Shown piece after piece: positions 1-13,300 of a stretch of 64,000 nt of DNA. The DNA is taken from positions 5,153,501-5,217,500 of the forward strand of contig NC_135245.1 of NCBI RefSeq assembly GCF_947623445.1. Direction: 5' to 3'. Within the stretch, counting starts at the first letter, position 1; each line of letters starts with the position of its first letter. A model generated the notes under the pieces. The model worked only from the letters and a program-made list of their open reading frames with translations. It was not told the DNA's origin and did no database searches. The DNA comes from Clavelina lepadiformis (Eukaryota; Chordata; Ascidiacea; Aplousobranchia; Clavelinidae). The position numbers were made by a program, and so were the translations under genes.

Positions 1-1
1 G

Positions 2-868
2 TTTGAAGATTATGAGTTGGAAGAAAGTAATGAAGATGCAGTGCATTCTCAGTTGATTCAAAATGAACAAGCTGAAAATGAAACTTTGTCATTGAAGAAC
101 GATCTGGAAACAGATCCTCCAAATCAGCTTGTGGCTCCCAAATTTAGTATTATAGAAAAGATTGACAAACATCCTGTTCCTGCATTATTTTCTATTTCTA
201 ACAAAAGAGTAAAAAGATCTTATAATAAGCCAATGTGTAAAGAATCTAATGCTGCTTCTTTAGTTTGCAACTTTTGTGACCGCAAGTTTACTCAAAGCGG
301 AAACCTTTTCAGACATATCAGAATCCACACAGGTGAGCGGCCATATGTTTGCGAAAAATGTGGAAAATCTTTTGCGCAGTCTAATGCACTTAAAATGCAC
401 ATACGATTTCATAATAATGATCAACCATATGGGTGTCCAGTGTGTCACAAAAAGTTTAGCCAAAAAGGAAATCTAAATCAACATTTTCGCACTCACACTG
501 GTGAGAAACCCTATCAATGCGAATGCTGTCTAAAGACTTTTTCGCATTTTTATGGATTAAAACAGCATCGAGAAACACATACTAATGGCAAGCTATGCTG
601 CCCAATATGCGACAAATCATATACTCGTAAGTCCAGTTTGAATTATCACATTGGCACACATAAACGTTTGAAATGCCCTTACTGTAGTCGGGACTTCCCC
701 TTACGAAGTCAATTGAATCAACACATGAGAATTCATACTGGCGAAAAGCCATACATTTGCTTGGCTTGTGGAGGGACATTTGCACTGAAACTTCATTTAA
801 GAAAGCATTTAAAGTCCTGTCTGGAATATGCTGACATGTATCACTATGAAAGCCAAGTCAATGATTAA
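2..868 (+). CDS. C2H2 zinc-finger protein, 3' part (5' end outside window)
   Basis: The frame is open from base 2 and no convincing start is seen, so this is the terminal part of a gene entering from the left; it ends at TAA 866-868 after 288 visible codons. The first ~88 residues are acidic and polar with no domain. From nt 266 to about 822 there are seven zinc fingers in tandem. Fingers 1-6 fit C-x2-C-x12-H-x3-H; finger 7 ends H-x3-C, making it C2HC. Canonical TGE(R/K)PY linkers join fingers 1-2, 3-4 and 6-7. Arrays of this kind bind DNA in a sequence-specific way in the nucleus, so a transcription factor is the likely role, but fingers alone do not name the orthologue. A short tail (about 15 residues) follows the last finger. 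There is no intron in the visible part. Confidence is high for the fold and low for identity. Confidence 0.93.
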   Translation, partial: FEDYELEESNEDAVHSQLIQNEQAENETLSLKNDLETDPPNQLVAPKFSIIEKIDKHPVPALFSISNKRVKRSYNKPMCKESNAASLVCNFCDRKFTQSGNLFRHIRIHTGERPYVCEKCGKSFAQSNALKMHIRFHNNDQPYGCPVCHKKFSQKGNLNQHFRTHTGEKPYQCECCLKTFSHFYGLKQHRETHTNGKLCCPICDKSYTRKSSLNYHIGTHKRLKCPYCSRDFPLRSQLNQHMRIHTGEKPYICLACGGTFALKLHLRKHLKSCLEYADMYHYESQVND

Positions 869-1730
869 TGATTTATGCTTTCAGTCTTTGCTTCTTGCAC
901 ATGTTGTCTTGGCATAGATTTTATAGTTACTGGATTTATATGATGTAATCAGATCAAATCGTGTATGGTTATCTAATACCTAGTTAGAACAATTATGTCC
1001 AACTTGCGGGTCGCATTTAGCCCAGGTAAAGAGTTTGTGCAGATCATAGGTTTTTGTTGTAATGTAAGTTAATTCCTAACAGAAATTGTTATGAAATTTC
1101 CAAGAAATGCTTAACTTGTTTACAGAAAGATGTTAAGTACATTTTGCGTAGATCAACTTGGTTTGTTGACATACGCTTTGACCTTGCGTGTGGTTTCATC
1201 AGCAGACAATCTATGTATAGAGGATTGCTTGACATATATTATAACATATTTTGAATTATTTAAAATATCAAAATGTTTGGACAAGAACATCCCCAGCTGT
1301 CATTTGGCATTTTTATTAAGTGACTGCTACATTTTTTGTGATGAAATATTTCACGGTTTGTTCTGCTTAATCAACCATTTAAAAGATGTTTTTCGTATTC
1401 CAACTCATTTTTGTATAAACCATTGCTGCAAAAGTTGTTAATATAGTATATATGTGTTTGACAAAACTTTTATAATTTCTCATAGTCTTCTTTTCACTGA
1501 GTTTATGTTGTATGCATGTCTGTTTTATCAAGACTCTTTTATGAACAGTGCATTATCTTACTAAGCTACCTTATAATGGAAAAGTTACATATGCATTAAG
1601 ATTTAATGATGCAACTCCATTTTAAAACAAATTGCTAATTTTAATTAATTGTGCATGTTACCACTTTGGGCTTTCAACTGAAGGTTGTTTTATGTTATGA
1701 ATAGTAAATTCTGTGTTCATTTGATTTGCT
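869..1730. other. 3' UTR and intergenic gap between zinc-finger gene and SPRTN
   Basis: AT-rich sequence holding the zinc-finger 3' UTR and the SPRTN promoter or 5' UTR. No canonical AATAAA was noticed near the zinc-finger stop. A 103-codon ORF at 1130-1441 is low-complexity, Phe/Cys-rich and without a matching family, so it is not called. Confidence 0.5.
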
Positions 1731-4700
1731 ATGATGGAGGATGTGGATTACGCCCTTGCGATGGCATTGCAAGATGAATTTAATGCAGAAGAGACTGGAC
1801 GAAAAAGCCTGCCATCATTATCCTATACTCCGCCAAAGAGAGTTTTAAATGGAAAAGAAAAGGGTTTAATTGATCCTGAATGGGAGCTGGTTGATCCAAA
1901 CCCTAACATACATTCTCTCTTTGCTGAATTTAATAAAAAGTTTTTCTGGAATAAACTTACAATGGTTGAAGTTAGATGGAGCCCCAGAATGACACTGTAA
2001 GCTTAAGCTAAATGTGATGGTCATATATTATTGTTTTCTTTTCATTTGGAGTAACATGGATTGTAACAAGTATATGTGCTTTTGTAGTGAAAATATATTT
2101 TTTGCGTTTAGATGCGCTGGGATCTGCTGTTACGAAGGCCACGGTGGGTTGTGTTCAGTGAGATTAAGCCAACCACTTTTGAAGTTACGGCCAAGAAGAG
2201 ATCTTGTAGAAACTTTGCTGGTAAAAATTAGTACCCTTGTTGAGTTTTCAAGGATTTATGGCTGCCTTTCTTTTGGGTTCATTGTCAAAATGGTATTAAT
2301 CATTGACTTTGTAACCTGTCTTTAAACATTTTGTACCTTATGTTGACAATATCCCACCGCCAAACGCCAGATTATCAAATGCATACTTAAATAAGCCAGT
2401 TTTATCGTTTTAGCATGAGATGATTCACGCCTATCTATTTGTTACTGACAACAACAAAGATCATGATGGGCATGGGCCAGAATTTTGCAAACACATGCAT
2501 CGAATAAATAATGCAACAGGCACCAACATAACGGTAAGTCTCACCAACTAATTATATACTTACGAAATAAGTACATTCCTAATAACAATGCGGTCATGTG
2601 TATTTATCTTACTACAGATTTATCACAATTTTCATGACGAAGTAGCCGAGATGCGCAAGCACTGGTGGAGGTGCACTGGACTATGCCAAAATCAACCTCC
2701 GTATTTTGGATATGTGAAGAGAGCCATGAACCGGGCACCTTCGTCAAAGTATACCAAGTCGTTTTCTTTTGCTCATAAAATTTCATTCACGTCCTTATAT
2801 TGGAGCTTTCAAATATGATAGGACGTTAAGATTTAAGATTTGATGCATAGATGGGTTTGGTTTTTATTATCATCTTTGCAGTGATTTTTGGTGGGCTCAA
2901 CACCAATCCTCGTGTGGTGGAACGTACGAAAAGATTAAAGAACCTGAGGACTATAACAAAAAGAAAAAGAAAGGTTAGAGTCATTGAAATTAGAGTCATA
3001 AAAAGGCTTTAGTTGATTAAATATTTTCATTAAGACAATTTTGCATATACTTATGTCTCAATTTGGTCCCGGGCAAAAATACTGCAGACTAAAGCCCCAC
3101 TTGACAAGAACTTCACCTGTACATATTAGATAGATTTGTCAAAAATTGATGATATAAAACAGTTTAAAATAATTAACAAATTTAAGACAAAAATATTGCA
3201 ATTATAAACGCTACACAACAGTTTATACATACAAAAACAACAACCAAAATCACATTTTAAAATGTATGTTGTGTGGGACAACTGGGCGTATCAAATTAAA
3301 TTTTTTACCCATCTGCAAAGGCAATGCAAAGAGTCTGCAGTCGCTTTGTCTTCATGTCTACCGTTGGATCTTACACTTTTTGCTATTGTGCCTCACGAAA
3401 AATCGCTTATAAGCTTGACATGTAGGTGAGAGTTCTTCTCTTGAATTTCAGTGTTTTGTTGACTTTTCAGTGCACATGAAATCATCAAAGATCACAAAAC
3501 CTTGTCCCACTTTCATACTATTACGTACCATTTTCGTTATGCCATATGATTTTACTAAACAACACTCGTCGTGACAGTATCAAACCAAATAGTTTCGAAA
3601 AATGTGTGAATGATGTGCACTATGGCTTCCAAATAAGCACAATGTAATGTGGCTTGGACGAAAATTACTGCATCACCAGTGCTAAGGAGAGATAAAGAAT
3701 TGTGGAAGGAGCTTGGTCAACTTTCAAGCTTGTCCTATCATATCTGGCTATAGCATATGATAACAAGTAAATAGCAACAAAATATATCAAAAGAGAACTT
3801 TTATGGAGGTATTAAGTCTACGAAACGCAAGACAGTGATTATATAAAGAATGGGATAACGATAAAGCGAATGGCCAAAAATAAAATTTCACTCCCTACCC
3901 TCTGGCACATCACTCCCCGTCCTCCCAGTTTGAAGCCTGCATAAGTACTATTAGGATTATTATTGACTCTCACGCTTTTCTCCTGTGATAACGGAGTGAG
4001 CAAGACTTTATTTGTTGCAGAAAGCAATTGCTTGCATGACGAAATTGACAATAGTATACTTTGAGCTTTCGCCAACGTTGAGAATTGTGTGAGGTTAGCA
4101 TACGCAGTCAGCATTGCAATTTTATGTAATTGTAATGGAATATAGCCTACATTTAACAGTATTAAGTTTATAACAACGCAACAGGCAGATGATGGGACTG
4201 TTTTACTATGGCAGTTGCCTTTATGGCTACAGGGTTTCCATGCGGACGAGTGTACGGCCAAATATGGAAATTATGTATGTTTTGCATTGCCGTGAAAAAT
4301 TCATCTGGATGAGAAACAAGAGTTTGGCCGAATTTCGGAAAAAATTTTAGTGTTCAAACTAATACCGGCCATTGAACATGTTTATTTGCTTATAGAGCGC
4401 GGAATGTAAATAACTGGGTTTTAGTTAAAATTTTCGATGACGATAATTAAATCGAAAACGATCACGTGCACTCATTATGTGGTCACCTGCTGTTTTGGGA
4501 TAAAGACGTCTAATGTCTGATTATTTTGTCAAAGTTTACATATGAATCTTGCAAAAACGACAATAACAGCGATAAAAACAAACACGTGTATGATGACTGT
4601 ATTGTTTTATTAACTTTGTTTGCAATCCTGTGGGTCGGCATTTATATTGTTTTTTCATTTTAAGAAAGATTCGATTTTAAATATTAGAAAAGTTTTTGAT

Positions 4701-7052
4701 GGGAGCAACATATTTCAGAATTTAGTAAAGTTCAGGTTTTGTTCAAACGGAATTAAAGTCACTCTGCTGGTCGTTGGTATCGTCTCCGGAAAGTAATTTT
4801 TTAGAAAGGGGTAGATCACGTCTGTACCTGTCGCTGCGTAAAATCTTTTGAAACGATTTTAAAAAGCAATAAAATAAAAAGCGGACTATAAACTAGACAT
4901 GAATTTATTCCTGAGTGTACTTCTTGGTCGAAGGTTTTCTGTTTTTGTAGACAAAATTAATTTGGCCGATGTATTTTCCTAACACTCGGCAACAGTATAC
5001 TTCTGTGGAACAGATGAGAAATATAAACTAATAGCACCGATGTAAGCTTGCTTCTTTCAGTCATTCCAGACGACTAAATTTTTCCAGCGGCATGTGGGCG
5101 ATTATGTAGCGGCACGTAGATGCCAGCCACTTGTTTTGTGCAGGAAACGATTCCGACAGTTGCTTTGTTTAGAATTGTAAGGAAGTGAGCACAATGTAAT
5201 GAGGGTACAAGATCACAAAAAGATGTTTCGAGTGTGTCATTAAGTAAATTATAGCTAAGTTTTTTTATTGTCTGTTAATCTTTAATTTTTTTAAAGTGAT
5301 TGTTGCTAATTAAAACAGTGTATTGCTCAAATAGGATGAGGTTAGTGATCGTTTGTAAAACAAAGAATATGGCCAAGGGAATCGTTTTTGGTAGACCATG
5401 TACTAAGCACGTAAGCTGGATATCCGCTATTGAGTTACGTCTACGGTAATGGTTTCTAGCAAAAGGCCAAATTCAAACGTTAGATTTGTTTTGTCTTAGG
5501 CAGTGAGAAATGCGGTCTATATTGCGTAGTACGAAAATAGTCGTAACAAAAAGGTTACGTTTTGCGAATAAACCCTGCAGTGTCTTTGCCCGATATTTGT
5601 TGTTTCAAAACAAAAGTTAATATACCGATATGAACAATATCGTGATATTTAAGACGAATTCTTAAAACTTCTTCAGTAATGTGTCAATAGCCTGGTGTAA
5701 TTTATGGAAATTCGATAATAATTTAGAATTAACTTGATTTTATTTTAACAGACGACTCTTCATCGTCTAATCAACGAAAGAAAAGTCCAAAAAAAGATAA
5801 AATAGACTCAACGCAGCGAACTCTAAGTTTTACCGTATTAAAATCTCCAGATAAAGAAAATGGTCGTTTACTGGGAGGAAAGTTTGCCAAAGCTCCAGAA
5901 AGAAGTAACAGGGGAATCCCACTTCATAGTAAATTATTAGAAAAATTTAACAACCGTCCGCACAAGAGCCCAAACTCGGTGCGAAATAAATTGAAAGACT
6001 CCTCAATCATAAACTTGCTAAACAGAAAATCAAGAACTCCAACGAAGGTTAGACCTTTTTCCAATTACGCTTCTGTCATGAACCCAAACAACAGAATGGG
6101 AGACAGCTTGCTTGCAGTATGTAAGCAAGTTCGACGCACCGGCGAACAGTCTGTCAATCTAGGTGCACCAGCTTTTGATGATTTTAAAGTGGTCACAAAG
6201 TTTTTAACGCTCAAGGAAAAAAGGCGTCGAATCCTCTTCACAAGTGATGACGAACTTGGCGAGGATGGTCATAACCGTGATAAAAAGGATAAGAGCATCC
6301 ACATCGGATCTTCTCAGAAAGAAAATAAGTCCGACGTTCAAATGTCGTTTTGCATAGATGAAGAAGATGAAATTCTACCCAGTTTGACGAGTCGATCTTT
6401 AAAGAAACAAGCTCCCACATCTTCTCTCTTTCCTCCAGATGCCAGGTCCTCTTCCTCATCTAAGGATTGCCAAGATCCTTCACGTTTTACTTCAAACGGA
6501 GTGCCAGGTTTAAAGCGGAAGTCTGCTGGTCCATGTCTGGACGATAGTTTGGAGTCTGATCCTGAATCTCCCCAAAGGAAAATGCTCTTCCTAGATTTAT
6601 CGCCAACAAGGAAAGCTTTGAAATATGATGTTAAAAGTCCAAGTAATTTTTCATCTACAAATTTCAAGAAAGAATGCAAGCCGCTGGACTCTGGATTTTC
6701 CTCATTCTGCAAGTCGCGTGATGACGGAGATTCTACCTCCGATGAAGATGATAATCTTTTGATTAGCGCGATGATAAATCACAAAAAGTCTCTTTCCGCT
6801 TCCAACAAATCCCTCCTTGGCAGTTCACAAAGTTCAGTAGACATTGTGAAGTCCACAGCAGGAAGGCTAAATGAAGACTGCCACATGGAGAACATAAAGC
6901 CATCCACCTCACGGGAATGTGATCAACGTTCTAATATGCCTTTATGTGTTTCCTGCCCGGTGTGTTGCACAGACGTACCCTCTTACACGATCAACCAACA
7001 TATCGATATGTGCTTGAGCCTGAAAGCGATATCAGATTCTGACTTTTACTGA
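1731..7052 (+). CDS. SPRTN: SPRTN (Spartan/DVC1), DNA-protein crosslink metalloprotease
   Basis: Six exons: 1731-1996, 2112-2220, 2414-2533, 2618-2748, 2882-2973, 5752-7052; 672 codons, all boundaries GT-AG and in phase. SPRTN is a DNA-activated protease that removes protein crosslinks from DNA at stalled replication forks. The SprT domain spans roughly residues 45-220. The zinc site HEMIH (residues 126-130, catalytic Glu127) sits at the start of exon 3, and the third ligand His145 lies in GHGPEF. The WWRC and CGGTY zinc-ribbon-like region follows in exons 4-5. Exon 6 encodes a long basic/serine-rich tail and a C-terminal UBZ4 finger (Cys641, Cys644, His656, Cys660). The tail contains QRTLSF, a possible degenerate PCNA box, and RLLGG, reminiscent of part of a p97-binding SHP box; both are tentative. 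Start: tandem ATGs at 1731 and 1734. Larger than human SPRTN (489 aa) because of the tail. Confidence 0.95.
2974..5751 (+). other. Long intron 5 of SPRTN
   Basis: This 2,778-nt intron begins GTTAGA and ends in a pyrimidine-rich tract with AG at 5750-5751. The other four introns of the gene are about 80-190 nt. It separates the conserved protease exons from the divergent regulatory tail exon. I saw no gene, tandem array or paired terminal inverted repeat inside it. Confidence 0.7.
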
Positions 7053-7254
7053 ATGTCCGTTTGCAAGTTTTACGTACTATGTTTTTCTAACATTTTACCC
7101 GTCACTGCCATATTTAATTGCCAGTGTTTTATACATGTTTTAAGTGTATACGCTTTTTCTGCTCACTCATACTTGCTTTCACTTTTCTTTAAACGTTTCT
7201 TATTTTCACTTCCCACATTAATGTGTCGTTGTGGCTTGGTATCAGTATTTTCTC

Positions 7255-7260
7255 ATTAAA
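7255..7260 (+). terminator. Possible polyadenylation signal (ATTAAA) of SPRTN
   Basis: ATTAAA about 200 nt after the SPRTN stop, the first common variant hexamer in a plausible place. AATAAA copies at 7874-7883 are an alternative. No transcript evidence is available. Confidence 0.35.
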
Positions 7261-9916
7261 AACTGAATAATTTCTCAAAGAATCTTTCTGCAAGTTGTAA
7301 GGAGCTACAATATTATCTGTCAAATTACCCATAAAGCTGTTGATTAAGGTGGAAGGAAGTGTTATCGAAGGGTAATTGTCAAAGCGCTTTAAAATCTGGA
7401 CTCTAGTTAGTAGAGCTAAAAGATTGTTTCAGAAACTATAGTTTCCCATATGCCTGTGCAGTAAGTCAACATTGAACATGGAAAGTAGAAACTAGAAATG
7501 GTGCATGGCGACGGTTGTTCGATTTTTGATAGGCTATTGCAGTCTAGTCCAATAGATGGCTGTATAGCTAATAACATACAAGTTATGAAAGGTGAACAAA
7601 CAGTAAGATATACTGTGACGATTACGTCACGACTCACGAGTTGTTTTGAGATGTTTGGAATTTAATTTAGAATCCTGTAATTCAATTGTTTACCAAACTT
7701 GAGTTTTCCTTAATGACGTCAGATAATTTCCTCGCTTGAACTGGTGTGTCGCATATAAATACTGATGTAATGTTTTCAATCTTTCCTTTTTACGTGATCG
7801 ATTTCACTAGTTACTACAGCGCTATGTAACATTCAGTAAGCTTTGCCCGAAGGTGAAAGCCTTCGTGTCTGATAATAAATAAAAATGGGAACTTTATAAG
7901 TTAGTAATTTATATAGACAGAATCAAGCAACTAACAGCATAGTCACGCAAATTTGAGAAATGAGAACTCATCTATCGAAGCAGAAGCAAAACAAGTCACC
8001 GACCATCAATCGTCCTCGCTCATATTCAAACAATTACCGCCAGCATATGCGGTCGTTATGACAGATATGTTCCCTGTGTAATACCTCACACGAGTAGTAC
8101 ACAATTAAATGTCATAATACAACAGTTACAGGAAGTTGTATAAGCGTTATCAATTTAAACGGACAAACTTAACTGGAACTGTTACAATGAATGGTGGCTT
8201 TAATAAGATAGCGTTCTAAGTAGTATAACGGGCCAACCGGTTTTCGGAATTTTCTCGTTAAACTTTGCTGACACATATTGCCGTTTTGGGTGAGAAAAAT
8301 AACCAGAAGGCGTCGCAATTGCTCTGTGGTATATTTTAACCGGTTTTTACGCTGATGAAATTTCATAAGGCAAACGCTACCCCATTTCGATTCTGTACTG
8401 CTAACAGCTATGGCCGTTGCAGATGTTTACTAATCTTGCTACAGGGTGTACGTTCTATGCATTCTAGAATAAAAACAAGTTATATAGGCTAATACCAAGT
8501 TCTTCTTTAATAAATGTTTAGGCCAGGGCCTGCGTGATCGCCTAAGCAATTTTCGTGAGTCGAGTCGACCAATTTTTTGTAAATTTCCCGTTCACCACAT
8601 CGTCAACAGCTTACCCAGATAAACTATGAAAGCAAAGTGGTAGTACCGTTATATTTACGCAATTTTGATTCCGAAACTAGGCTGAGCAGTAGTTCTGAAG
8701 TATTCGTTTAAAAGGTTTTTGCAGCTAACGCAATCTACAAAGCAGTCAATAAATAAAGCCATCGACCCTGTAAAAACAACACTCAATAGTGATTTTGTGC
8801 TTTTACGCTGAATGTTTTAAGGAAGTATTCTTCCCTTAATTCAGAAACTACATGTTGTTTAAAAAGCTGTTGACACATTTTAAGTTAATATTCGACTAAA
8901 CTTGTAATTACAGCGGCTTTGGGAACCAACTTAGCTTGGTACGATTGATTCATATTACCCAATGGGCTATAGGTTGTCTTTGAAGAAATACCTACGAATT
9001 GTTTGTCACATTTGCCACGGGAACTTTTTCTTTCAGTTAAAACGATTTTATAGCGAACATGACGTTTTAGCCTGGAGAAATGTTGTGACATATTTCTCAG
9101 AAAGGCGATACGATAAAGACGGGGAATTATGAAGCAGACATTTCCTATAACGAGCGAACTGGTAGGTTAAATTTTTGTCAAATGACCTTGTAACCAAATG
9201 ACTTGAAACAGTAATGTTCAATTTCTCAATTAGAGTGAGCTTACAATATATACGTCAGAATCTTCAAACGATAGGTGCAATTATCCGTTATTTATACGGA
9301 CCCGTTAAGTGCACCGGCGAATCCTCTGCTTGTGACCTTGGCGAAACGCCTCCTGGCACCCTTGGGGGAGCCACAGTCCCACTGTTGAGAGCCACTAGAC
9401 ATAGTTTTGAGATAGAGACAATAATTGGTTGGTATTACAGATGTAGGAATACGAATTTCGTATTGTGTGAAAAAGCAATACCAAGGATATCGACTAACTA
9501 AACCAAAGTAAACAATATATCAGCTGCTTAAATGGCAAATCACAGCCTTCCGGACAACAAAAGGAAGCAGAACAATAGCATGTTGTCGATCTTTGTTTCA
9601 ACGCTTTATTAAGTCAATGTTCAACACAACTGCGTTGCTGAGCTTTCAAGTAGCTCTTGTTTTGATACGGTACACAATTCTGTTTTCAGCGAAGCTTAAA
9701 AAGACTAAAGAGGCCTTTCGAAGCGGTTAGTTTTGCGTTAACGTTACATAAGAAGCACTGTGCTCAGGTAAGCGTCAGCCAATACCGAGTTCAGTGAGTT
9801 TGGTCATGCAGGATTTTTGGATTAATAACCATGGTATTTGTGAAGATGGTGGCCTGTAATCATACGCATAAATCAATACGGTTCCAAGCCCATAAGCCGA
9901 TTGTGAAAAGCGCAGA

Positions 9917-10399
9917 TTACAGATACATGCGCGAGAGTGCAAGGTCAGTGTTTAAAAGTGAAATGTACCGGTTATTCATATTGAGATTTTGCCAGGCATC
10001 AGTTTGGTTGTAATCAGGCGCGTTACTAAATGCTGGGCCAAGGGACGGGTACCGAGGTGTTATACCCACCTGAAAAAATTGATTCCCCTTAGACAATTGC
10101 GTCAGACATGGTTTTAATGTAATGTATTCATAGTCGCTGTTCTTCAGACTTTTCCCATAATCTCTTTGCTTCCTCCGATGCTCCAAGCTAGTTACCGGTT
10201 TGGCTTCAATAAAACGGCTCAGTGCTAAGTGTCCACGTGACTCTGTCCTCAGCAAGCAATTAGAATGCCGCATCAAGAATATCTTCTGATACACATAATT
10301 TGCAGGAATGCGTTGATGTCGTATGGCTCTTGTCAAATTAAACTCTCGATGCGGTGAACTGGAATATCGGCATCGAGTCGTTACATGCTTTTGGGGCAT
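9917..10399 (-). CDS. Doubtful ORF or exon, unknown
   Basis: A 160-codon ATG-started frame on the minus strand, the longest unexplained ORF in the gene-poor 7-17 kb stretch. Residues 60-110 are charged and non-repetitive. At codon 110 the frame contains CAGGTGGGT, a good splice-donor match (exon end would be 10070), so it could be an internal coding exon and not a single-exon gene. I recognise no domain, and neither a partner exon nor a convincing upstream acceptor was identified. Chance is a fair explanation. No function is proposed. Confidence 0.2.
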   Translation of the reverse strand: MPQKHVTTRCRYSSSPHREFNLTRAIRHQRIPANYVYQKIFLMRHSNCLLRTESRGHLALSRFIEAKPVTSLEHRRKQRDYGKSLKNSDYEYITLKPCLTQLSKGNQFFQVGITPRYPSLGPAFSNAPDYNQTDAWQNLNMNNRYISLLNTDLALSRMYL

Positions 10400-13300
10400 T
10401 CCACAATTGATACCTCGGGCTTCTGTTGCAGTTTAAATTTATCTGATGCATATCTACCTATAGCATTTGCTCAGATTTACTATGAAGTGGTTGTACGCGT
10501 TGCTCGTGCAACATGTCTATGCCGGTTAAAACTGGTATAAAGTTGATTTTCAGATCTAGACTAAAGCCTCTTTTGTTTTGCAATGACCCCCAAATATGAA
10601 TGTATTGTCACGGGTGTTGTCACCGTGACTGTTGTTTCACACTTTCATCAAATGAAACGTATTTACAGGTTCGTGTCAGGTTACCTTAAAATTTTATCTA
10701 TATTTACAATCCTCGCATGTCAAAGCGTTGTCCTTGTGGTTGTCAGTCACAGAATATGCACACTGGGACCAATTTAAAACGATACCGAACGGGGTAAGCA
10801 GTGAGTTCGCGTTTTTTGTAAATTGGAAAAATTGTCGTCATCAAGTTTCCGTTTGTGCTAAGAATAAATGGCCATAAAATGAGTCAAGCGTGCCCAACAC
10901 TTGTCGAACTCGGTTGTCAAGTGGCAATTGAATCGATTGCCCTCTTGACAATGGGGTAAAGTTTATGCAACGATATTTAAATAATAATAAATCGACCTCT
11001 ATTGCTGCACATAATATTGGCAGCTAGCGGGCATTTGAATAGCATGGAAAACATTTCCACAAACAATCCGTTCATTCTCAACTTCAAAATGAGGTTGTTT
11101 TGATTGTTGGTTAGGACAGTTCAAGAGTGCTTGATTCAGTGTCCCGCGGGTGTGGGTAGTAATCTGCTGGTTCTAATTACGAAAAGCCCACAAGTTAAAA
11201 TCGTTGGCCAAACAGAAAGATATAGGACGTGTACTTGGGGGCCCGCTATTTTGATTTCTCCAGAGACTATGCTTCTATTATACAAGTTTTATGATCTTTT
11301 AAAACAATTTAGTCACTTGTCATTTCACACGCTATTGGAGGTTGCTAGCCTTCGTTTTATGGAAGCAGTAACTCTAACTATCGTCATTCTCTCTATAAAA
11401 AAGAATTTGGAATTAATAAGGTAAATATTATCATAATTATTCGTTCAGTTGGAAAATCAATGGGAAGTCCACCTTGTTCAAACAAATCCATTTTTGCAGC
11501 TTATATCAATGTTATTTTTAGTTTATGAGCTCAACAATAGGTGTTTATCCCATGGTGATCCAATAAGAAAAACGCCGAAGTATTGTCTAGAAAATTTGAG
11601 AACACGAAGTAAACAGGTCTACCAATAGCCAGCAGCGAACTTTAGCCTTTTAGCTGGAATATAAAGGTCGCCTGTGATAACCGCATGCATCGTTCGCAAT
11701 ATCTTGGATCTTCAGAGAACACTATGACGTGACCCAGTCGCTTAATCCTAACCAAAAAAGACCCAAGTTATATGACATACTTTACCTGTTAGGCTGTTCC
11801 TCTATGAAAGTTTCCTGACTTAATCGATAAGGTGAACCAGCCGCTACCTTTACGTAATTTTGTAATGTCTGTTTACAAGGTATCAGATTAAAGGTTAAGT
11901 GATTTTAAATCGACATGCTTAGTTACCGTTTACGTAAGCGGTGCATAAAGTACTGTTTTGTCCGTTACTTAATTTCAGAAAACTGCCGACCTCGTTCCCT
12001 GGGCACGTGATCTCAGTCGAAGCGAGGGTTCGTTTCTACAACTGAATGTTTTTGCCAAAGTTTCTTTTAGGTTAGGAGAATCCGTATTTGTAGAATGTAC
12101 GTGGGCAATCGGAAGTTTAGTCATCAGTTTCACATTATCTTCTGCATGATAACAACAACCACACCTTACGTTGCGTGTATATATTATGATGTCTGTCGGG
12201 CGTCGTGTGAAATTGGCAGAGGCCAAGATGTCAAGCGTTCTTGTGCATTTGAATGTGGATGTCTATGGTGTATGGGAAGTATACATTTTCACCCTGTTTT
12301 TGACTTACTACGTCTGCATAAACACACTTTGACGCAGATAAACGGAGATAACAACGGAAAACAAGCATCAGACCCGCCTTTTGCCGTTATGCAGAAGGCA
12401 GCGATAATGTGTTTCTTGCCGCTTAAATAAACAACCTTGACAAAAGGAATCTATTTCAGACTAGTTTCGCGCAAAATAAAGTGCCAGCCAATGACAGGCC
12501 GTCTTAATATGCTTTAATAACGTCACAATTGCTCTTTACCCTTTGTAAATATCAACACGCTTTTCCGTATTTCGATGATCACGCCCCAACCACATCCAAT
12601 GATAGATCGTAGTTGTTCTTTATATATACGTCATCAACGTAACACGCGTAGCATTGACAAGGGTTGGAAGATGACGTCAAAGCAGTGAAGCATTGAGATA
12701 TTTTTCCAATTTTGAAACCATTTCAAAGTCATTGCTTCCGCCCATTTGAGACAAAATATTTTTCACAGCACTGCAAAGCCCCGCATCCTAAGGCGATTAC
12801 CACGAATTTGAAGCTATAGGCTTTTGAACAAGGCACGAGTTTGAAATTTTGTTATTACAAGCGAGATCACCACATTATTCGCTCCTTATAACAAGATTCG
12901 CTTTGATATCACAGACAGGCGGTATACTTACCTTTTTAACTTTTAACTTTGTTCACGTAGAATGGAACGTTTACGGCCGACTAACTGTGAATAAGTTATG
13001 GTTATGTTGTACCATACAAACAGAACGCATTTTACGTCGGCCAGTGTTTTATGTGTTATGGTACAACCAAAATGCAATCTAACATTAGTGTGCGGCCAAC
13101 AATAGTTTTAAAATTTGTTTTGAGTCAAAGTGGTTAAGGCTGCCGATAATAATAGCTAAGGAAGGTAACGTCTGTAAATATCTAAGTTCAGTTTTTGCTT
13201 CATAGTTATATGAATGTATTGTATTCTATGACCTTAGATGCTTAGCCCTGGGTCATGATGTATGCGATATTTGTTTGTAATTAGCCGGGACAAGGACACA

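Noticed and set aside
1130..1441. 103-codon ORF downstream of the zinc-finger gene
   Set aside because: Phe/Cys/Leu-rich translation of AT-rich DNA, in the probable 3' UTR region, with no family signal.
12095..12430. 111-codon ORF in the 7-17 kb gap
   Set aside because: Composition is irregular, with no domain and an overlapping ORF on the other strand; likely chance.
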